A DNA stretch of 64,000 nt from Parus major (GCF_001522545.3 NC_031768.1:99670214-99734213), one strand, 5' to 3'. Positions 21,322 to 35,000 are shown, numbered from the stretch's first letter. The notes: generated by a model not told the origin, from the sequence alone. Numbers and translations are program-made.

Positions 21322-24300
21322 GTGAGCCAGCAATTGATGTATTGGGAGTGGACACTGGCCTGCTGAACCATAAAGAACTGCCAAAAGCTCAGAGTTCTTT
21401 TTTCTGTGTTATGACTAACATCCTTTAGCATGATCATCATTCTGAGCATATAAACAAAGCATTCAGTTTGAAGTCAGTCTCCAGATATGATCCCAATCAT
21501 ATATATAGTGTATCAATGCCTTAATTTTATCTGTAGTTAAATACCAGTTAAAAAATCTAATTTCCATTTGACTTTCCCATAACACAGGGATATAAGATAA
21601 CATCTTGTTTATCTGCTACCCATCTGCCCTGGGCAGTGTTAAATAAAAGAACTGCCTAAGGAACTGCCTAAGGAATTGGGGGCCCTGCCAGCTCCCACTC
21701 CAGGTGCTATCTTGCCAGAAGTTCCCTGATGGTCTCTGGAAAAAGGATGTTGTATCCAGCTCCTCCTTGTAGTGCAGCTATCTGTAATGCTGTCAGAGTA
21801 AAATAAGAGGGAAAAAAACAGGATCAAAGTCCATCTGAGCTTCTTGCCTTTGCCCCATTGAATACACTCTAGAAAATGAACTTTTTTTTCATATTTTCTG
21901 TCCTGATCTTTTTTACTCTATTGGCTGTTGTTCTGCATGAGTGTCTTTATCTTGTCCCAGTGCACATTACATTTTTAAGCACATCTCTTGGAGGGTGCAA
22001 AGGCAAGGGGTCCACAATCAGCTTTATCCAGTCAATTCCAGAGCAAAAGAGTTACAATAAAAAAATGTTGAAATAATATAGGCAAGGCAGGAAGTAGCTG
22101 GAAGATTGCCAACCTAATACAAAGGCTGTGCATGATCCTTACTCATACTGAAATAATTTAATTCATTTTAAAGGCTCATTTGAGAATTTTCACCAACTGA
22201 CCAGTGAACTCTAAGTAGCCACTGTGTTATATGATCACAGGGTAATATTATTGGGAAGAAAACTCCCCAAAATTGAGGACAAATTAAATTTCTGTCTAAA
22301 GAAGATCTTAAATATCTCTGACCTTCCAAAGCTTACCTTGACTGTTTAAGTGAAATATTGATAAATTAAATATAGAATAGGACATGTATTTTTTTAATGA
22401 TAACAATATTCTACTCTGAAACAATTTCTGAATATGTAAAAACACAGACTCTTTTGTTGTTCCTGTCCTCACTTATTTTTCTCTTTGTCATTAATCTTCA
22501 ACAATTCCTTGTATTATCTTTAAAAATATTATTAATGCAAATCTCTGTGGTATGGCATTGTAGTTGCCTGCAATCAAATGCATAACTCATATGCATTTAT
22601 TTGTATATTTTTGCCTCCCTATACTCAAATGTATAATTATCATAATGTCTGCTATCCTTTCTGCTTTCATATTTTCTCCCCTCTTTTTTCCTGTTTATAA
22701 CTCACAATGTGCACAAGTCCATGCAATTCACCCCTTGTCCCTTTCTTTAAAATCATTAGCTAATGCAGTGTTCCCTCCCTAGTATTCTCCTCTCTCAGGA
22801 ATTCCTAGAGCACTTTTGGGCAATATTCCCATCCTCATCTAGCTTCAAAGGGTCAGTTTTGTGCCCTGGATCTGAGGACATCCACTTCTCTCTATTGATT
22901 ACTTTTGAAAATAAGTAAAATTTCGAGCAAAAACCCCTACCTTTCACCCTGAAGTGCACATAAGGTGTATTTAATTGCCAAAGGTGAGTGTCATAAAAGG
23001 AGCTGTGATTTCTACTACATGGATATTAAGACAAAGGATTATGCCCTTGTCTCACTCCATAAAATTCTACAAGTTAGATCATGTAATGCCTGGGATCAAT
23101 TCACATAACTTCTCCCCTTTTTCTTGAAAGCTTAAATCCACTCAAGAAGTGGTAGGAGAAGTAGTTGAAGACATGCTTGGCTTCATATTGCTCTAGAGTG
23201 AGGTCAAACCCATCACAGTTGTTCCATCTGAGAGGGTAGGTGGTCACTGAGCCTCAAAGAAAGGCTCTCAAATAATTGGGAACAACTCCCTGTACACTCT
23301 TTCAGTGTTGTTTAGTCTATGGTTTGTACTACCTATTTATTGCTGAGAGCCACAAGAGGAATAAGGAATTGAAACTGGAAGCAGAACTGAGTGAAGTGTG
23401 ACACTGCCACTGGACCAGGAGCAGCTGACAGGGAAGAAGCAAAGGTAGAGGCACACTTTATTTACCTTAGTCCCTCTGAGAGGCATCATTATATTAATGG
23501 AAACCACAAAGGTACTTTAACTTCACCTGCTTTTCAGCTTTCTGTTATTTAAGAAAGCAGTTTACAGAGTCTGATAACATTTACAAATGTAACAAATTTT
23601 TTTTTATTAAATAACAGAAGTTTTATATTATTAGATAACTGAGTATATCTACTATACCATTTCTTTTGACTAATGGGAGAATTTACCTTTAGATTGTTAA
23701 GTCAAAACTCTAATTAAACCTCATATCTCAGGCATTTTATAGTTTTTTGTGACAGAAAATTTTTCTGGGTTTGGAAGAGGAGGATTACTGATCAGAAGGG
23801 CTGCCTTTTTGATTTATTTTGTTGTGTCTGTAGCAAACAACTTCATTTGTGCAGTGCAGTTCTGAGTTAGGTGTTACGTACTTTTCAAAAATTTTCAGGC
23901 ACACCAGTAAAATCCTGCAAGTTGAGGAAAAAAATAAATTCTACTATGAAAATTGTAGACATGCTCTTGTTGATTTCTGCTTTCTGCAGTAATAGGTTTA
24001 TTTTTGCCATCCTAACTCAGATGCAGATAAAATTTTTGCCATCCTAACTCAGATGCAGATCTACATATACTGTTGCATGTTGAGATTCTTGTGAATTGTG
24101 ATTCAAGTCAGACAGGATCTATATTGAACAGGCAATAAATTTGCAAAACATCACAAGATATTAAGTCACTCCCTGCTTGATCTATGCAATTATTGTCATT
24201 TTTTTAATTAAAATCTACATGAGAACTACCCCTTGCCTTCCATGGGTGAAAAGCAGGCTTCCCTCACGTGCCACCTCCTTTCCAAAGCATATAGAGAATG

Positions 24301-25669
24301 TGAGGCTTAAAGAGAAGTTGCTGTCACAGCTTTGACTGCAGAAGCTTCTACAAGCCAAGAGAACCATTTGTTCAGGGCTGTTGCACCAAAGTGTGGAGTG
24401 GGAATGCCACTGCTTTGACCCAAACTGTCCTGTCTCCTCACGCTCTTGGTGGAGGTGATGTTAATGCAGCCAGTCTTTACAGCTGCTGCTCCACAGAGCC
24501 CAGCAATGTCACTCATCTCCATGTTCTGAAAATAAGCAAGGTCCCACATGCTGAAAATTCACTTTGGCTTTTGTGAGAACAGGCATAATGTGTGTAGAGC
24601 TGAACTTTTATGTTCTAAAGTATGCAAAAACCCCCCAGGATTTTCTTGATTTTTTGTTTTTTTGTTGTTTTTTTTTTTTTTTAATAGCATATTGAGTATG
24701 TGATGACTATTTAACGCTTACATCATTTACTTCTGGCAATAAAATTTATTTTTATGTATGCTTTGACATGGGTTGAATGACAGAGTGGCAGCAAAATATT
24801 TCTATTTCAGCTGAGATGAGGTATCCATGCTCCAAACAATTTGCAGAACAGACAACACTAGATCCACTGTGACTTTATACAAACAGCAAGACTGATCTTT
24901 CTGGGTAATTGTGCTACTTTGTCTCTTTGATTGTACATACTGTCTCTGTTATTATGGTCTATTTGGTATTTAAATGTTTCTAGAAGCTAGTGCTGTTTAG
25001 AAACAAGCTGGGGTCAAAGATTTATAAATCTAACAGAAAATATGTAGTTAAAGCAAAATATTTTAAACAGCAAAGTTAGCTGAAATGTTGACGTAGTGTT
25101 TCTAAATTGATACAGAACACATTTTGCAAAGGTATTGAACCTCAATCCAGCAAATTCTAGATGCAACCACGCATGCAGAAAAGATTTTCTTGTTATGCTG
25201 TGTACCTTAACCAGAGTCCAGAAGCTGGATACAGCTCAGTCCTCCAAGTTGCAATCAATTTCTTCCTGGCATCTCTCCAAGGGCCCAATAGACACTGGCA
25301 TTCATTAGGATGCGTTGTTCATGTGAGTTTTAATTGCCTTTCCTGAGGTTTGACACATGGATGCATCCTTCCCCATAAACTGACAGCGATTTATCTGTGC
25401 ATTTTGACTAGAATGTCAGTTCACATGAAACACACACCTGTTTCATGATTGATTCAGGAGTAGAAAGTGCCTGAATTGCTCAGGCCTGAGCCCCACATGC
25501 TCCATGGTGAAGGAGTGATGGGTGGCAGTGGGAGACTCCTTCCAGACAGGGGTGAAGGTCTCTGCTGATGTAACCTTCTGTTCAGGAAGGCTTGCTGCTT
25601 GCTAGGGAATCAGAGAGGAGATCATGATGGGGCTGCTGAAGCTCCTTGGGCTCTTAGATGGTCCTTATG
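21322..25669. other. Unique AT-rich DNA with short duplications
   Basis: It contains a 12-bp exact tandem pair at 21649-21672, a 28-bp direct duplication at 24001-24060, and a poly(T) tract at about 24652-24682. No CR1, LTR, RNA gene or credible exon was recognised in this 4.3 kb. Confidence 0.45.
24001..24060. repeat. 28-bp direct duplication, period 32
   Basis: Identical 28-base units beginning TTTTTGCCATCC lie at 24001-24028 and 24033-24060, separated by AAAA. Confidence 0.95.
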
Positions 25670-26195
25670 GATATTTTGGAAAGCCACAGGGATGATGGAG
25701 GGGCTACAGCACCTCTCACATAAGGAACATCTGGCAGAGATGGGTTGTTCAGCCTTCCTCAGGGGAAGTGGAAGATGCAGTGGAGGAGGTGGCTCTCAAT
25801 AACGTGTATAAAGAACAAAAAGAAGGATGCCAGGAGGATGCAGTCAGGCTCGTTTCAGTGGTGCCCAGTGGCCAGACAAGAGGCAATGGGCCCAAACTGA
25901 AATGCAGAAGGTTCCCTCTGAACAATGGAAACAAACACTTTTTCATTGTGTGGAGGACCAAGCGCTAGAGCAGGTCTCCTGGTGGGGTGGTAGAGTCTCA
26001 TCCTTTTAAAAATAATAATATTTTTAATATTATTAAATATTAAATTAAATATCTTAATATTTTTAAAATAGTAATATTTTAAAGCTATCTGGACACTGCC
26101 TTGGGTAATGGGATATAAATGAGCCTGTTTGAGCAGGGGGGATAAACCAGGTGACTTTCAGAGGTGCCTTGCAACCTCAACCTCTGTTTTGTGAG
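25670..26195 (+). mobile_element. CR1 LINE fragment with an AT-rich interruption
   Basis: This is a plus-strand CR1 3' region. GGGATGATGGAGGGGCTACAG near 25689, GGTTGTTCAGCC near 25743, then GAGCAGGGGGGATAAACCAG near 26132 and GTGACTTTCAGAGG ... CAACCTCAACC near 26153-26180 are in consensus order. Between them at 26004-26082 are about 80 bases of almost pure A and T that are not CR1. Several overlapping open frames in 25600-26010 are typical of CR1 and carry no recognisable gene. It is older and more diverged than the CR1 at 4432. Confidence 0.78.
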
Positions 26196-29100
26196 CCTTC
26201 TTATATGGTATAGTCAAGTAGATTCATTTACTATAAGGTATCAAAATTATGGCAATGCAATTTAGTAAATCTCTAAATATAAATACTTTGTGCTTTATTT
26301 TTTAAAAGTAAAAATAACTTTCTTGAAGTTGATACTTTTTTTCATCCTAGCTTTCCCTCATGGATTTAAAGAAAAAAATCTTTCTAAAAGTGCTTGCAAT
26401 TTGACAAAGGTCAGACTTCATAAAACATCCTTAGTGGATAATTTAAGAAAATTAAAAAGAATTAAGCAAGCATGATAGGTATGTGATTTGAATGTTCATA
26501 GACAAATGTCAGAAAATCAGTGATTTTGGAAGTTGTAAGCATGTGAAAATGCATAACCTTAGATTCCAAATCATGCCAGGAGTGTACTTGCATGGAAATT
26601 GATCTCAAATATACTAACAGGGGACCTGGGTATAGAAGTGTGCTTAGAAAAATACAAGGGGTTGGGGGAAGGAGTGGGTTTTTCTTGAATAATGTTTTTT
26701 TAAAAAGGTGAGCAGTAGAAAGATACTAGAGCAGCAGTGTTTTAAATTGAAGGGTTATTTCAGCTAAGGTTAATATATTGTTCTGAAAAATTGACATACT
26801 TGAGATTTTTTTTCCCCTTTGATACTAGTGATATGCTTCAAGTACTCTTATAATGTATCATATGCCATGCAAATTTTCTTTATATAAATATCCATGGACA
26901 CTGTACAATCATGAAGTTTCAGGAACGTGTCTCATCATTCTCAGCTCAGAAGAACAGCAGATGGTGTTTGCTATTGGGTTACCCCAGAGACTCTTTCCTT
27001 TTTTTTTTTCCCCAAGCTTGAGTTTATATCTGAGTATATACATAAAATCTATGTTCCAATTTAAATAAACATGCAAGACATAAAAGTGATAATAGCATTG
27101 ACCTGTAAATAACATGTTGCATTAATAGCATTAAATGCTGTTTTTCAAATCAAGATTTCCTATGTCAAAAGTGAAGGGTGGAGGTGAGGTGCCAAGTTAG
27201 AGGGGGCAGTTAAGTGAAAAAATACTTTCTGTTAGAGAAGTTGGATTACAAGTAAAAATGCCACAGAGAAAACTGAAAATATGTCTTGGAGGCCAGATTG
27301 CAAGTGCTCCTGGGGGAAGTATGGAGGCAATGCCTCTGCTCCAGCTGTCCCTCACTCCAGCAACACAGGAGGGACTAACATCAGTACAGGCACCTGAAAG
27401 AGAGGCTTTATTTCCATATTAATTGCCTATTTATACATCCCAGGGGACCTTGTGGTGATTATTTTTAGGGCCAAAATTTTGTCATTTATATTGGAGAGGG
27501 ATAAATTCTTCAAGAGTTGCCAGCACTTGTCCCATTCTAAGGTTAATCCTACTTTATAAAAGTCTCTGAGATAGTGATATAACAAAGAAAACCCAACTCC
27601 CAAATAACACTCAGCTACATTTCCTAGAGAAACTATCACATGGTTTAATAGTGACTACGTTAATAATTCTGATATCATGGAAAATGAAAGAAATTTATTA
27701 ATATCACAAGTAGTGAATAAACTACTTTTGAAAAAAAAATGTCTCAGAAGCTATTCAGAGAAGTACAAATATATCTGAAATTTATATTCAGATTACTATA
27801 TCTGTTAATTATTACTTTTGTCCTGGTGCCTTTTACCTTTTTCCCATTGCCAGCTTTTCTTTTCTTCTCTCCTCCTTTTTCTTATCTCTCTATATGAAAA
27901 TTTAATATATACTTTTGAATAACCCTGAAATGGGTAAAAAGGTCTGTATTGTAAAAAAAATAAGCAAAGTAGAACATACAAGGGTTTGGGATTTTTTGTT
28001 GTTTTTTTTTTAAATGGGAAGTGTTTAAGTGGCAAATGTGTTAAACATGAGGAAGATTAGTGGCTTAGTTTAACTAGTATTTTGCCATTGGTAGTATGGC
28101 CTTTCTCCTTTTATTTGGGAAATAGATGTGTTAGTGGGACATGTCACCAGTCTTGAATTTTGAATTATTGTAATTACTTGCAGATATAAGAAATTAATGT
28201 AAAGATATATGCTGCCATACCTTGTTGTAATTTTCTTTAAAAAGATTGTAAAAATCTCAAGCATACTTGTTGGTATTTTTCTTGTAAAAATTGCCAGTGA
28301 CTCTATCCTTTTCTTTTCCTGTTATCTGAGTCTGCAGAGATTATCAATTGTAGTCTATGTGGGAAGGAATTTACAATACGTTATTACTGAAAATACAATG
28401 TTTTTAATATTCTTTCAAGTATTTGCTAGCATTTTACTTTATGTACTCTCCTCCTCTCTGCTGCTTCCTACATGCCACTGGTGGGTTGAGCAGGGTGTAC
28501 TATAATATGGCATTAGTTTTAATCCTGGTTTTTGTCCATCTCAAACAAAGTACCAAGGAAAATGCGTGGCTCATGCCTTACCTTTGTCTCATGCACAAAA
28601 AGTGTCAAGGAGCCCACTCACAAATCAAGCTGCTGATGAAAAATGATTGGGTTTTTTTCAAAGTATTCTGCCATCTGCAAGTTGTTTCTTCCCTGTAATA
28701 TGCTTGGGGGTAAAATCACCAGCAAATTTTGGGAAAAGGAAAACAATTCTCTGATTCTGACTTCTGAGCGATCAGTACAATGGAAATGGATGACACCACC
28801 AATTTCTCCAGTATAGTCACATGTTTAAAAGAAAAGTGTAAAGCAGGTATCCAAAATGAAACTGAAAGGAAAAATAGTAGTATGTGTTGAAGGGCAAAAA
28901 CCATTCTGTTATTTCAGTTGTAGTTTTGTATATATCTGGGAGAACAGAAGTGTTAACAATTACTTCCTTCTCTTGGTACTTCTGATTTGCCAATTTAGTT
29001 GTCCATTAGCAGTGGTTTATTTCATTTTTATCTTTTATCTTTTTATCTTTTGTTTGGACCTGGCTTTTTAAATGATATTTCCTGCTGACTGTTCAAATTC

Positions 29101-29325
29101 TCTCTGAGAAATGAGGTGACTGGAAGCTAAATTGGCAATACGAAGTCTGTTAAAAGTATGAAAGCTAGAAAACTTGCTTCACTTGCTCTTAAAACTTAGA
29201 GAGCACATAACTTGCATTTATTAACTTGTTTAGCCTATTGTCTTTTGATTAGGAGTGGCATTTTTTCCCCTGCTTATGGATGAAAATAAGATATATCTTG
29301 GAAAACAAAAGCTATTTTATTCCCA
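26196..29325. other. Unique AT-rich DNA, no gene seen
   Basis: There is a T-rich tract near 26998-27011 and a TTTTATC-type simple repeat at about 29024-29052. No repeat family was recognised. The open frames are short and T-rich, so they read as hydrophobic peptides by composition alone. Confidence 0.45.
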
Positions 29326-29390
29326 GGTTGGACCAGGGACCTCTTGAGGGCCCTTCCAGCCCTGATCCCCGTATGTAAGAATCCTTGAGA
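29326..29390 (+). mobile_element. CR1 terminal scrap
   Basis: GGTTGGACCAGGGACCTC then GGGCCCTTCCAGCCC and a degraded ATTC tail match the sense-strand CR1 3' end. Only about 60 bases remain. Confidence 0.65.
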
Positions 29391-29616
29391 AGATTCTGTT
29401 TCGTAACAAGCTATGAATGAGAGATATTGAAGATACAAACTCAAAGAAGGAAAAGGAGAGACACAAGCCCAGAAACTGGATTTCACTATGCCAAGATAAG
29501 TGTGATAAACTTTTCACATTTCCAAAGGTATGGAAATGAAGCTGGGTGTGAACCAGTAAAATCAAAGACAAAGGACTAACTTTTTAAAGCTAGGGAGGGT
29601 ATGATTATTATAATTA

Positions 29617-30048
29617 TGGCTGGACAACACTTCAGAGCCATCTCCCAATGATGTGCACATCCCTCACTGCCCCTTATTCTCTATTTATTCCCCAAAGTAT
29701 TACATATGCATAGGATTACACAATACACTATATATACATACATATATATACACTATACATATTCATTGCCTGACTCCACTTGCTCTCATCTTGTATTGGC
29801 AATGAGCTCCACACCCCTCTGGACATTCTCAGTTCCTCTTTTAAAATGGGTCTGGGGTCTTTTTAATGAAATCTTCTTTTCTTTGGGCTTAAACTTTTCA
29901 ACTGTGTCCTGTTGGCAGCTCTCCTGTCTCTCTTGGACACAGTTCAGCTCTCTTGCTTGCAGGTGTAGACATGGTTCTTTTCTCTTCTACAATAGTTCAT
30001 CCTTCTTGTCTCCTTCTAAAATACAACTTAAGACAAGCGGAATGACAT
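29617..30048 (-). mobile_element. Possible LTR, unclassified
   Basis: This GC-richer block contrasts with its surroundings, begins TGGCTGGACA and ends GGAATGACA. On the minus strand it offers AATAAA near 29687. A TA-rich simple sequence sits inside it (29727-29760). It reads like a songbird ERV LTR to me but has no second copy in the window and no target-site duplication, so this is tentative. The 141-codon plus frame across it is probably meaningless. Confidence 0.28.
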
Positions 30049-30069
30049 ATATATATCTATATATATCTC
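30043..30069. repeat. AT-rich microsatellite
   Basis: Runs of ATATAT with interspersed CT. A shorter pure AT run follows at about 30187-30203. Confidence 0.85.
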
Positions 30070-31419
30070 TATCCCAAATTGTCTTTCATCTCCTCTACTC
30101 CAAATTTGCTTATAAGCTGCTCCTATTTTAGTTAAAATCTTAATTCTCTAATTTTCTTAACTCAGGTGGTGATAGAACACCTAGTTAAATATATATATAT
30201 ATTTAAGCCTGAAATAAAAGGATTTGAACTAGGATACACTGATATTTATCTGTCAAAGTCAAAATGTGGCCATGAAATATTTTCTTCTAGCTAGCCTTTG
30301 AAAAGACTTAATTAGATGTACTTGAGTAATGTAACACAGTAGCCGTGTTTGTCAGTTGTTTCCCTTATTGCCTGAGAACTCACAAGTATCATGAAGATTG
30401 ATCATCCACAAATTTCATTTAAATAGAAGGAAAAACTTCATTAATGAAAGTTTTCTTCCCTTTCATGACATGGCAGAATCCTGTATTGGTTACTAGGGAA
30501 TTAACCCACCCCAAGTAGTCATAGAAATCCTTAATTCAGGATAATCTCTGATCTTAACTTGGACTGTTCTTAAAATCAATTTTAAAAAATTATATTACTC
30601 AATGGTAATTATGATCCTTTTATTCTAGTACTCACCTAGAAGCTTATTTTGTTTTCCAGCAAGATTTACAATGACAGCTGTATTTCAACATTTTAAACAT
30701 TGCAGTAGATTCCAGTATATGACATCCTGTTGTAGCAGAAGTGAAGGCAAAAAAAACTCTGCATGCAGAGCTTGAATGTGAATTCTAAAGCCAAAAATTT
30801 ATAATTTTAAGTGTCTGTCTTGTGACACTTAATATAAATATTAAAAAACCCATTTTTTATTCTTTAACTTAATAAACACAAACATTATGGAATACGTATT
30901 GTCCGTACAGGAGAGATCTGTGATACATAAAATTTTAAAAGGGATCTATTTGCTTTTCAAGTTGAATTACCTGTGGGAAAAAAAAAGTAGTCTTTAATTG
31001 GTCTGTACATTTGAAATAGAAGAAAAATATATCAGTTTGTCATGTTATTTTTTGGTATTTGTTCATAACCACTGATCCCTGTTGCAAAGTCTTTCTCTGG
31101 AAGTGGTACTGTCTTTCAATTATTTCCAAGGTTTCCTGTTTAGAAAACAAATCCAAACCTAAAAGTAAAGTAGAAATTATTCAATAAGAACACATAGACT
31201 GAAAAAGTGAAAATTTACATAAATGAAAATTTCTATAAGCCTTTATAGAAGTTTAGGGGAAAATATTAAAGGCTGGATATGATAACCCCCAATGTGACTG
31301 TTACCAACAGTAGTGCCAGCTAGTGTATGGGAATATATTGCTGAAGAGGGGTTTGAGATGGTAGCACGTTGCCAGAACTTGAGAGATTAAAGAGTTATTT
31401 ATATTCCTTACCAATTTAG
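30070..31419. other. Unique AT-rich DNA, no gene seen
   Basis: Apart from the AT run at 30187-30203, nothing was recognised. Confidence 0.45.
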
Positions 31420-31794
31420 TGCCATGGGCATGGACACCTTCCAGCAGACCAGGCTGCTCAGAACTCCATCCATGCTGTGGATGGGGCACCCACAGCATCT
31501 CCAGGCAACCTGTGCCAGGGCCTCAGCACTCTGAGTAAAGGATTTCTTCCTAATATCTCATCTAAACATCTCTCTTTCAGTTTTAAGCTGTCCCCCCTAT
31601 TCTGCCACTCCATATCATTGTGAAAAGACCCTCTTTTCTGGGTCCATTTAGGTGCTTATATGAGGCTGATGTAAGGGGTCCCTGGAGCCTGCTTTTCTCC
31701 ACACTGAACAGCCCCAGTTCTCTCAGCCCTTCTTCATATACTTCTGCATGTAGTGCATATTTCACTTGAGTCTGGTTTTCCAAAATCTCCATCT
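31420..31794 (-). mobile_element. CR1 LINE fragment interrupted by an LTR
   Basis: This is a minus-strand CR1. The plus strand shows TGCCATGGGCATGGACACC, CCAGGCTGCTCAGAACTCCA, AGGCAACCTGTGCCAGGGCC, TTCTTCCTAATATCTCATCT, AACAGCCCCAGTTCTCTCAGCC and a final CCAAAATCTCCATCTCC block. It is interrupted at 31801 by an LTR; whether CR1 sequence resumes after 32085 is unclear to me. The subtype is close to the CR1s at 16461 and 48051. Confidence 0.9.
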
Positions 31795-31800
31795 CCCCTT

Positions 31801-32079
31801 TGTTACCGCTGAAGATGAATAGATCACATGGACACAGGTTGAGGTATGGTGCAGAAAGAGCAGAGTTTATTTTTCCTCCCAGGATTTATAGGCTTCTTAC
31901 CACGGCCAGGGATTGGATGGTCAGGATAACACTTTCTCACTGCACTGGCCATGAGAAATGCCCATCACAAGACATGTAACAGAAAGAATGTACACATATC
32001 TATGTTTACAGTTACTGTCCTGGGAAAGTCCTTAGAAAACCATGTCAGCAAGCTCAGAAGCTGAGTTTTCAGGGCGACA
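31801..32079 (-). mobile_element. Compact solo LTR with perfect 6-bp target-site duplication
   Basis: This 279-bp LTR runs from TGTTACCGCT to GGGCGACA on the plus strand, so the terminal TG...CA rule holds (TGT...ACA). CCCCTT lies immediately on both sides, at 31795-31800 and 32080-32085. A 6-bp duplication fits class II (ERVK-like) integration. On the minus strand TATAAAT (near 31888) and AATAAA (near 31869) are close together, giving a very short R region. No internal sequence remains. Insertion at the end of the recognisable CR1 gives the relative age: the LTR is younger. Confidence 0.85.
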
Positions 32080-32085
32080 CCCCTT

Positions 32086-35000
32086 GACTTCAACTGAATT
32101 GAAAAGATCCAGCATATTTGGAAATCATGGCCGTAAATACTTCTGTAGCAAAAAAATAGATGCGGAAAGCTCTTATGTGATAAAAATATCACTTTAACTG
32201 CACCATTCAGCCATTCTCAGAACTACCCAACTACTTTTTATTCTGAACTCAGAAATCAGAAAAAGGAAGAATATTTTTCTCTCCTTTCTGAGTCATCAAT
32301 ATATCATTCTTGTTGATTTTTGTGAGAGACAAATCTAATCTAAATTCTGTATGATATCAAACACTGGTCATACCAGTAAAAATGGGAAGACAGTAGATAT
32401 CAGTAATATCAAATTTACTACCCAGCATGCTGAACAAAGTGTTAGTGTGTCAATAGACTGTGTATTTACATTACTTTGACAATAAAAAGAAATGTTAAAA
32501 GCATTAACCATAGAAATATATGCCATCACTGTAATTTCTGTTATAGAGCCAATAAAAATAGGCTTCAATAAAAACACTCACATAAAATAAATAAATAAAT
32601 AAAACCACAAATTTAAATAAAGGAGCAATTTATTTGGGCTCTAAAGTAAACAACAGTAATTTTTTTACCAACCCTGTTGTTTCTTCTCCAGAATTGTAAT
32701 TACTTACAACACAGAAGAAAGCTTTATCTGCAAAACTCTTAAACAGCAAATTTCTAGAAATGAAAATAAAAGCAATATAAAGGAATTATTTGTTATCCAG
32801 CCCAATGCTGTGAGATGCTTTTCTGTGTGTTTTACATGCCACTCAAATATGTTCTCAAGCAAACTTATATCACACCCTTATAGTGACAAAAGGAACTTTC
32901 TTTTTACATTTTTCATTCTCGTAAGCTGCAATAAAGTCTGCACTATAAATGACCTCTGAAATAAAGCATCCAGAGCAATGCTCCATAGCTCTCATAAACT
33001 CTAATTAGTTGGATGATTTTTTTATTTTTTTTTCTGGAGGAATGTGAAAAAGGGAACAGTAAGTAGAACTGTACTGCTACTCTTTATACTTATTAAGCAT
33101 CCAATGTTTAATTCAGTAGTCTGGGTTTTCAAACCCACAGAAAAGGAAGAGAATGTGTACACACATTCCATATGTGCAGCTCAGCCCTTTCTGGGTTTAA
33201 GAGTTATGGTAGGAGTTTGATTGAAGCTGTTTGGATACATCTCCTTAACAGTATAGCCTGCAGTATTTCTTATTAGACCAAATAGAAAATCATGCCATGT
33301 ACCTCAGGGAAGAACTGAAGTGCCTGAGGTGTGTGGTGTAGGTAACATTTGCTCTTTCTAACAGGCTAGTTATTTGTAGCAGTGGAGCTACAGCCCATGA
33401 TTGCATCACAGCTCTTGGTGTCCTTTTGGCAGCAGAGATTTCGGGAGCAGCAGCAAGCCACGCACCTCATGAGCCACTCTGAGGGAGCCGGGAACAGACA
33501 CACAGATAAAATTAGTTCCCAATACTCTCCACTGGCGTTTTCAAATTTATATTAATGCTGACTTGGTAGTTGGTATTGTTTTTGCTTCTATTTTATCTGC
33601 TCTGAGCTTTCTGTCAAGGCTCTCATTCTAAAACCTTCATTAAGTACAGAAGGGAAAAAGTAATACAGATGGTGGTATGCAAAGACAGATGTGAATGTTG
33701 TATTTGATATGGCCTACCAGCAGTAGCACTGGATGTCTGCCAGAAGTTGATTTAGGCTGGCCAGAGTTTCATGGCTTAGGATTTCATTGGGGTTGACTTT
33801 GTATAGGTTTTGTATAGTTGTTCTACCATAGTTATTCAAGGATATTTTATACTTTAAAGCATTTATCCTGAAAAGATACCTTGTGTAACAGAGTAGAGCA
33901 AACAGTAGAACACTTGTGTGGTAAAAGGACTCTTAATTTTACTTCTGAATTACAAGATAAAATATATTGAGCATCACCCATCCTTATTCTGGTAGGAGAG
34001 TTCTTGGTAAAAGACTTTTTGAGGCAGCTTGGTGCCAAGAGTGGTTGGGTTGTAGCCATGTGAGGTAGATCTAAATGTTTTCATGCACCATGACCTCTGC
34101 AGATACTGGGTTGTATCAGTATTTATTTTTCACCTCTACTTCTTTATTTCTAAACTTCTCTTTATGCATCCCAGAGCTTGTTTTCAAATAAATGTGCAAA
34201 AAAGTTTGAAGAAAAAAACATATATGGGTGGTCTGAATGTGGACATTCTTTAACTTATCAGAAATGAACTTTACAAATTGATTATTTTTCTAAAGAGATT
34301 ATTTCTTAGCCTTCCATATGCATTTCAAATAGTGGAGTTATCTTTAAGATTTCTGGGATGGGAATAGGTCTGCTTTAAAATGAAGACTTACTTCTGTGTT
34401 CTTTCACTTTGTTCTCAAAACTGTTCTAATTGATATAACAGGAACCTTTTTATCATTATGTAGGAGACTATTTTTCCAAAGAAGAAAAAGAGATGAACTT
34501 TTCATAAGGATTAGTCTGTATGTCACTGCAGTGACAGCTCAAAATAAAAGGTGCTGCAAGTAGTGTATTTCTGCTGTAAGTAGTGTATTATGGGACTAAT
34601 TTTTATCTTTTTCTCAAGTTGTAAGTTTACTTTTCCTGTGAAATTTAGAAATGTCAAACATTTTTCCAGTCCCACAGTGGTAGAGTTTTGGGGACAGAAT
34701 TTGAACATAAATATTCCATGTCTTAGCTGAGGGGTTTTGATTGCTATAGACTCAGTCTCTGCTTTTGTAAAATAACTCCCAAGAAAGATTCAAATTCATG
34801 AGAGAGTAACAAATTACCCAGTATTTTCTGTGTTTCTTCCCCCTCTTGTTTTCCCCTTGCTCTTTTTGATCAGAGATTCCATCCTTGTCAAGAGACATCT
34901 CCCAGTTCAAAAGTTTTGATGAAATTAATATATTTTCAGTGGAAAAAAAAGACTGACATCATTGTCAAAATGTTTCTAGAGAGCAAAGTTTCTAAAAATT

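Noticed and set aside
29706..30131. 141-codon plus-strand frame
   Set aside because: It begins in TA-rich simple sequence and crosses a probable LTR; the peptide is composition-driven.
33400..33520. GC-richer patch with an acceptor-like CAG and an open frame
   Set aside because: No credible donor follows and the frame is short, so it is left as a compositional note.
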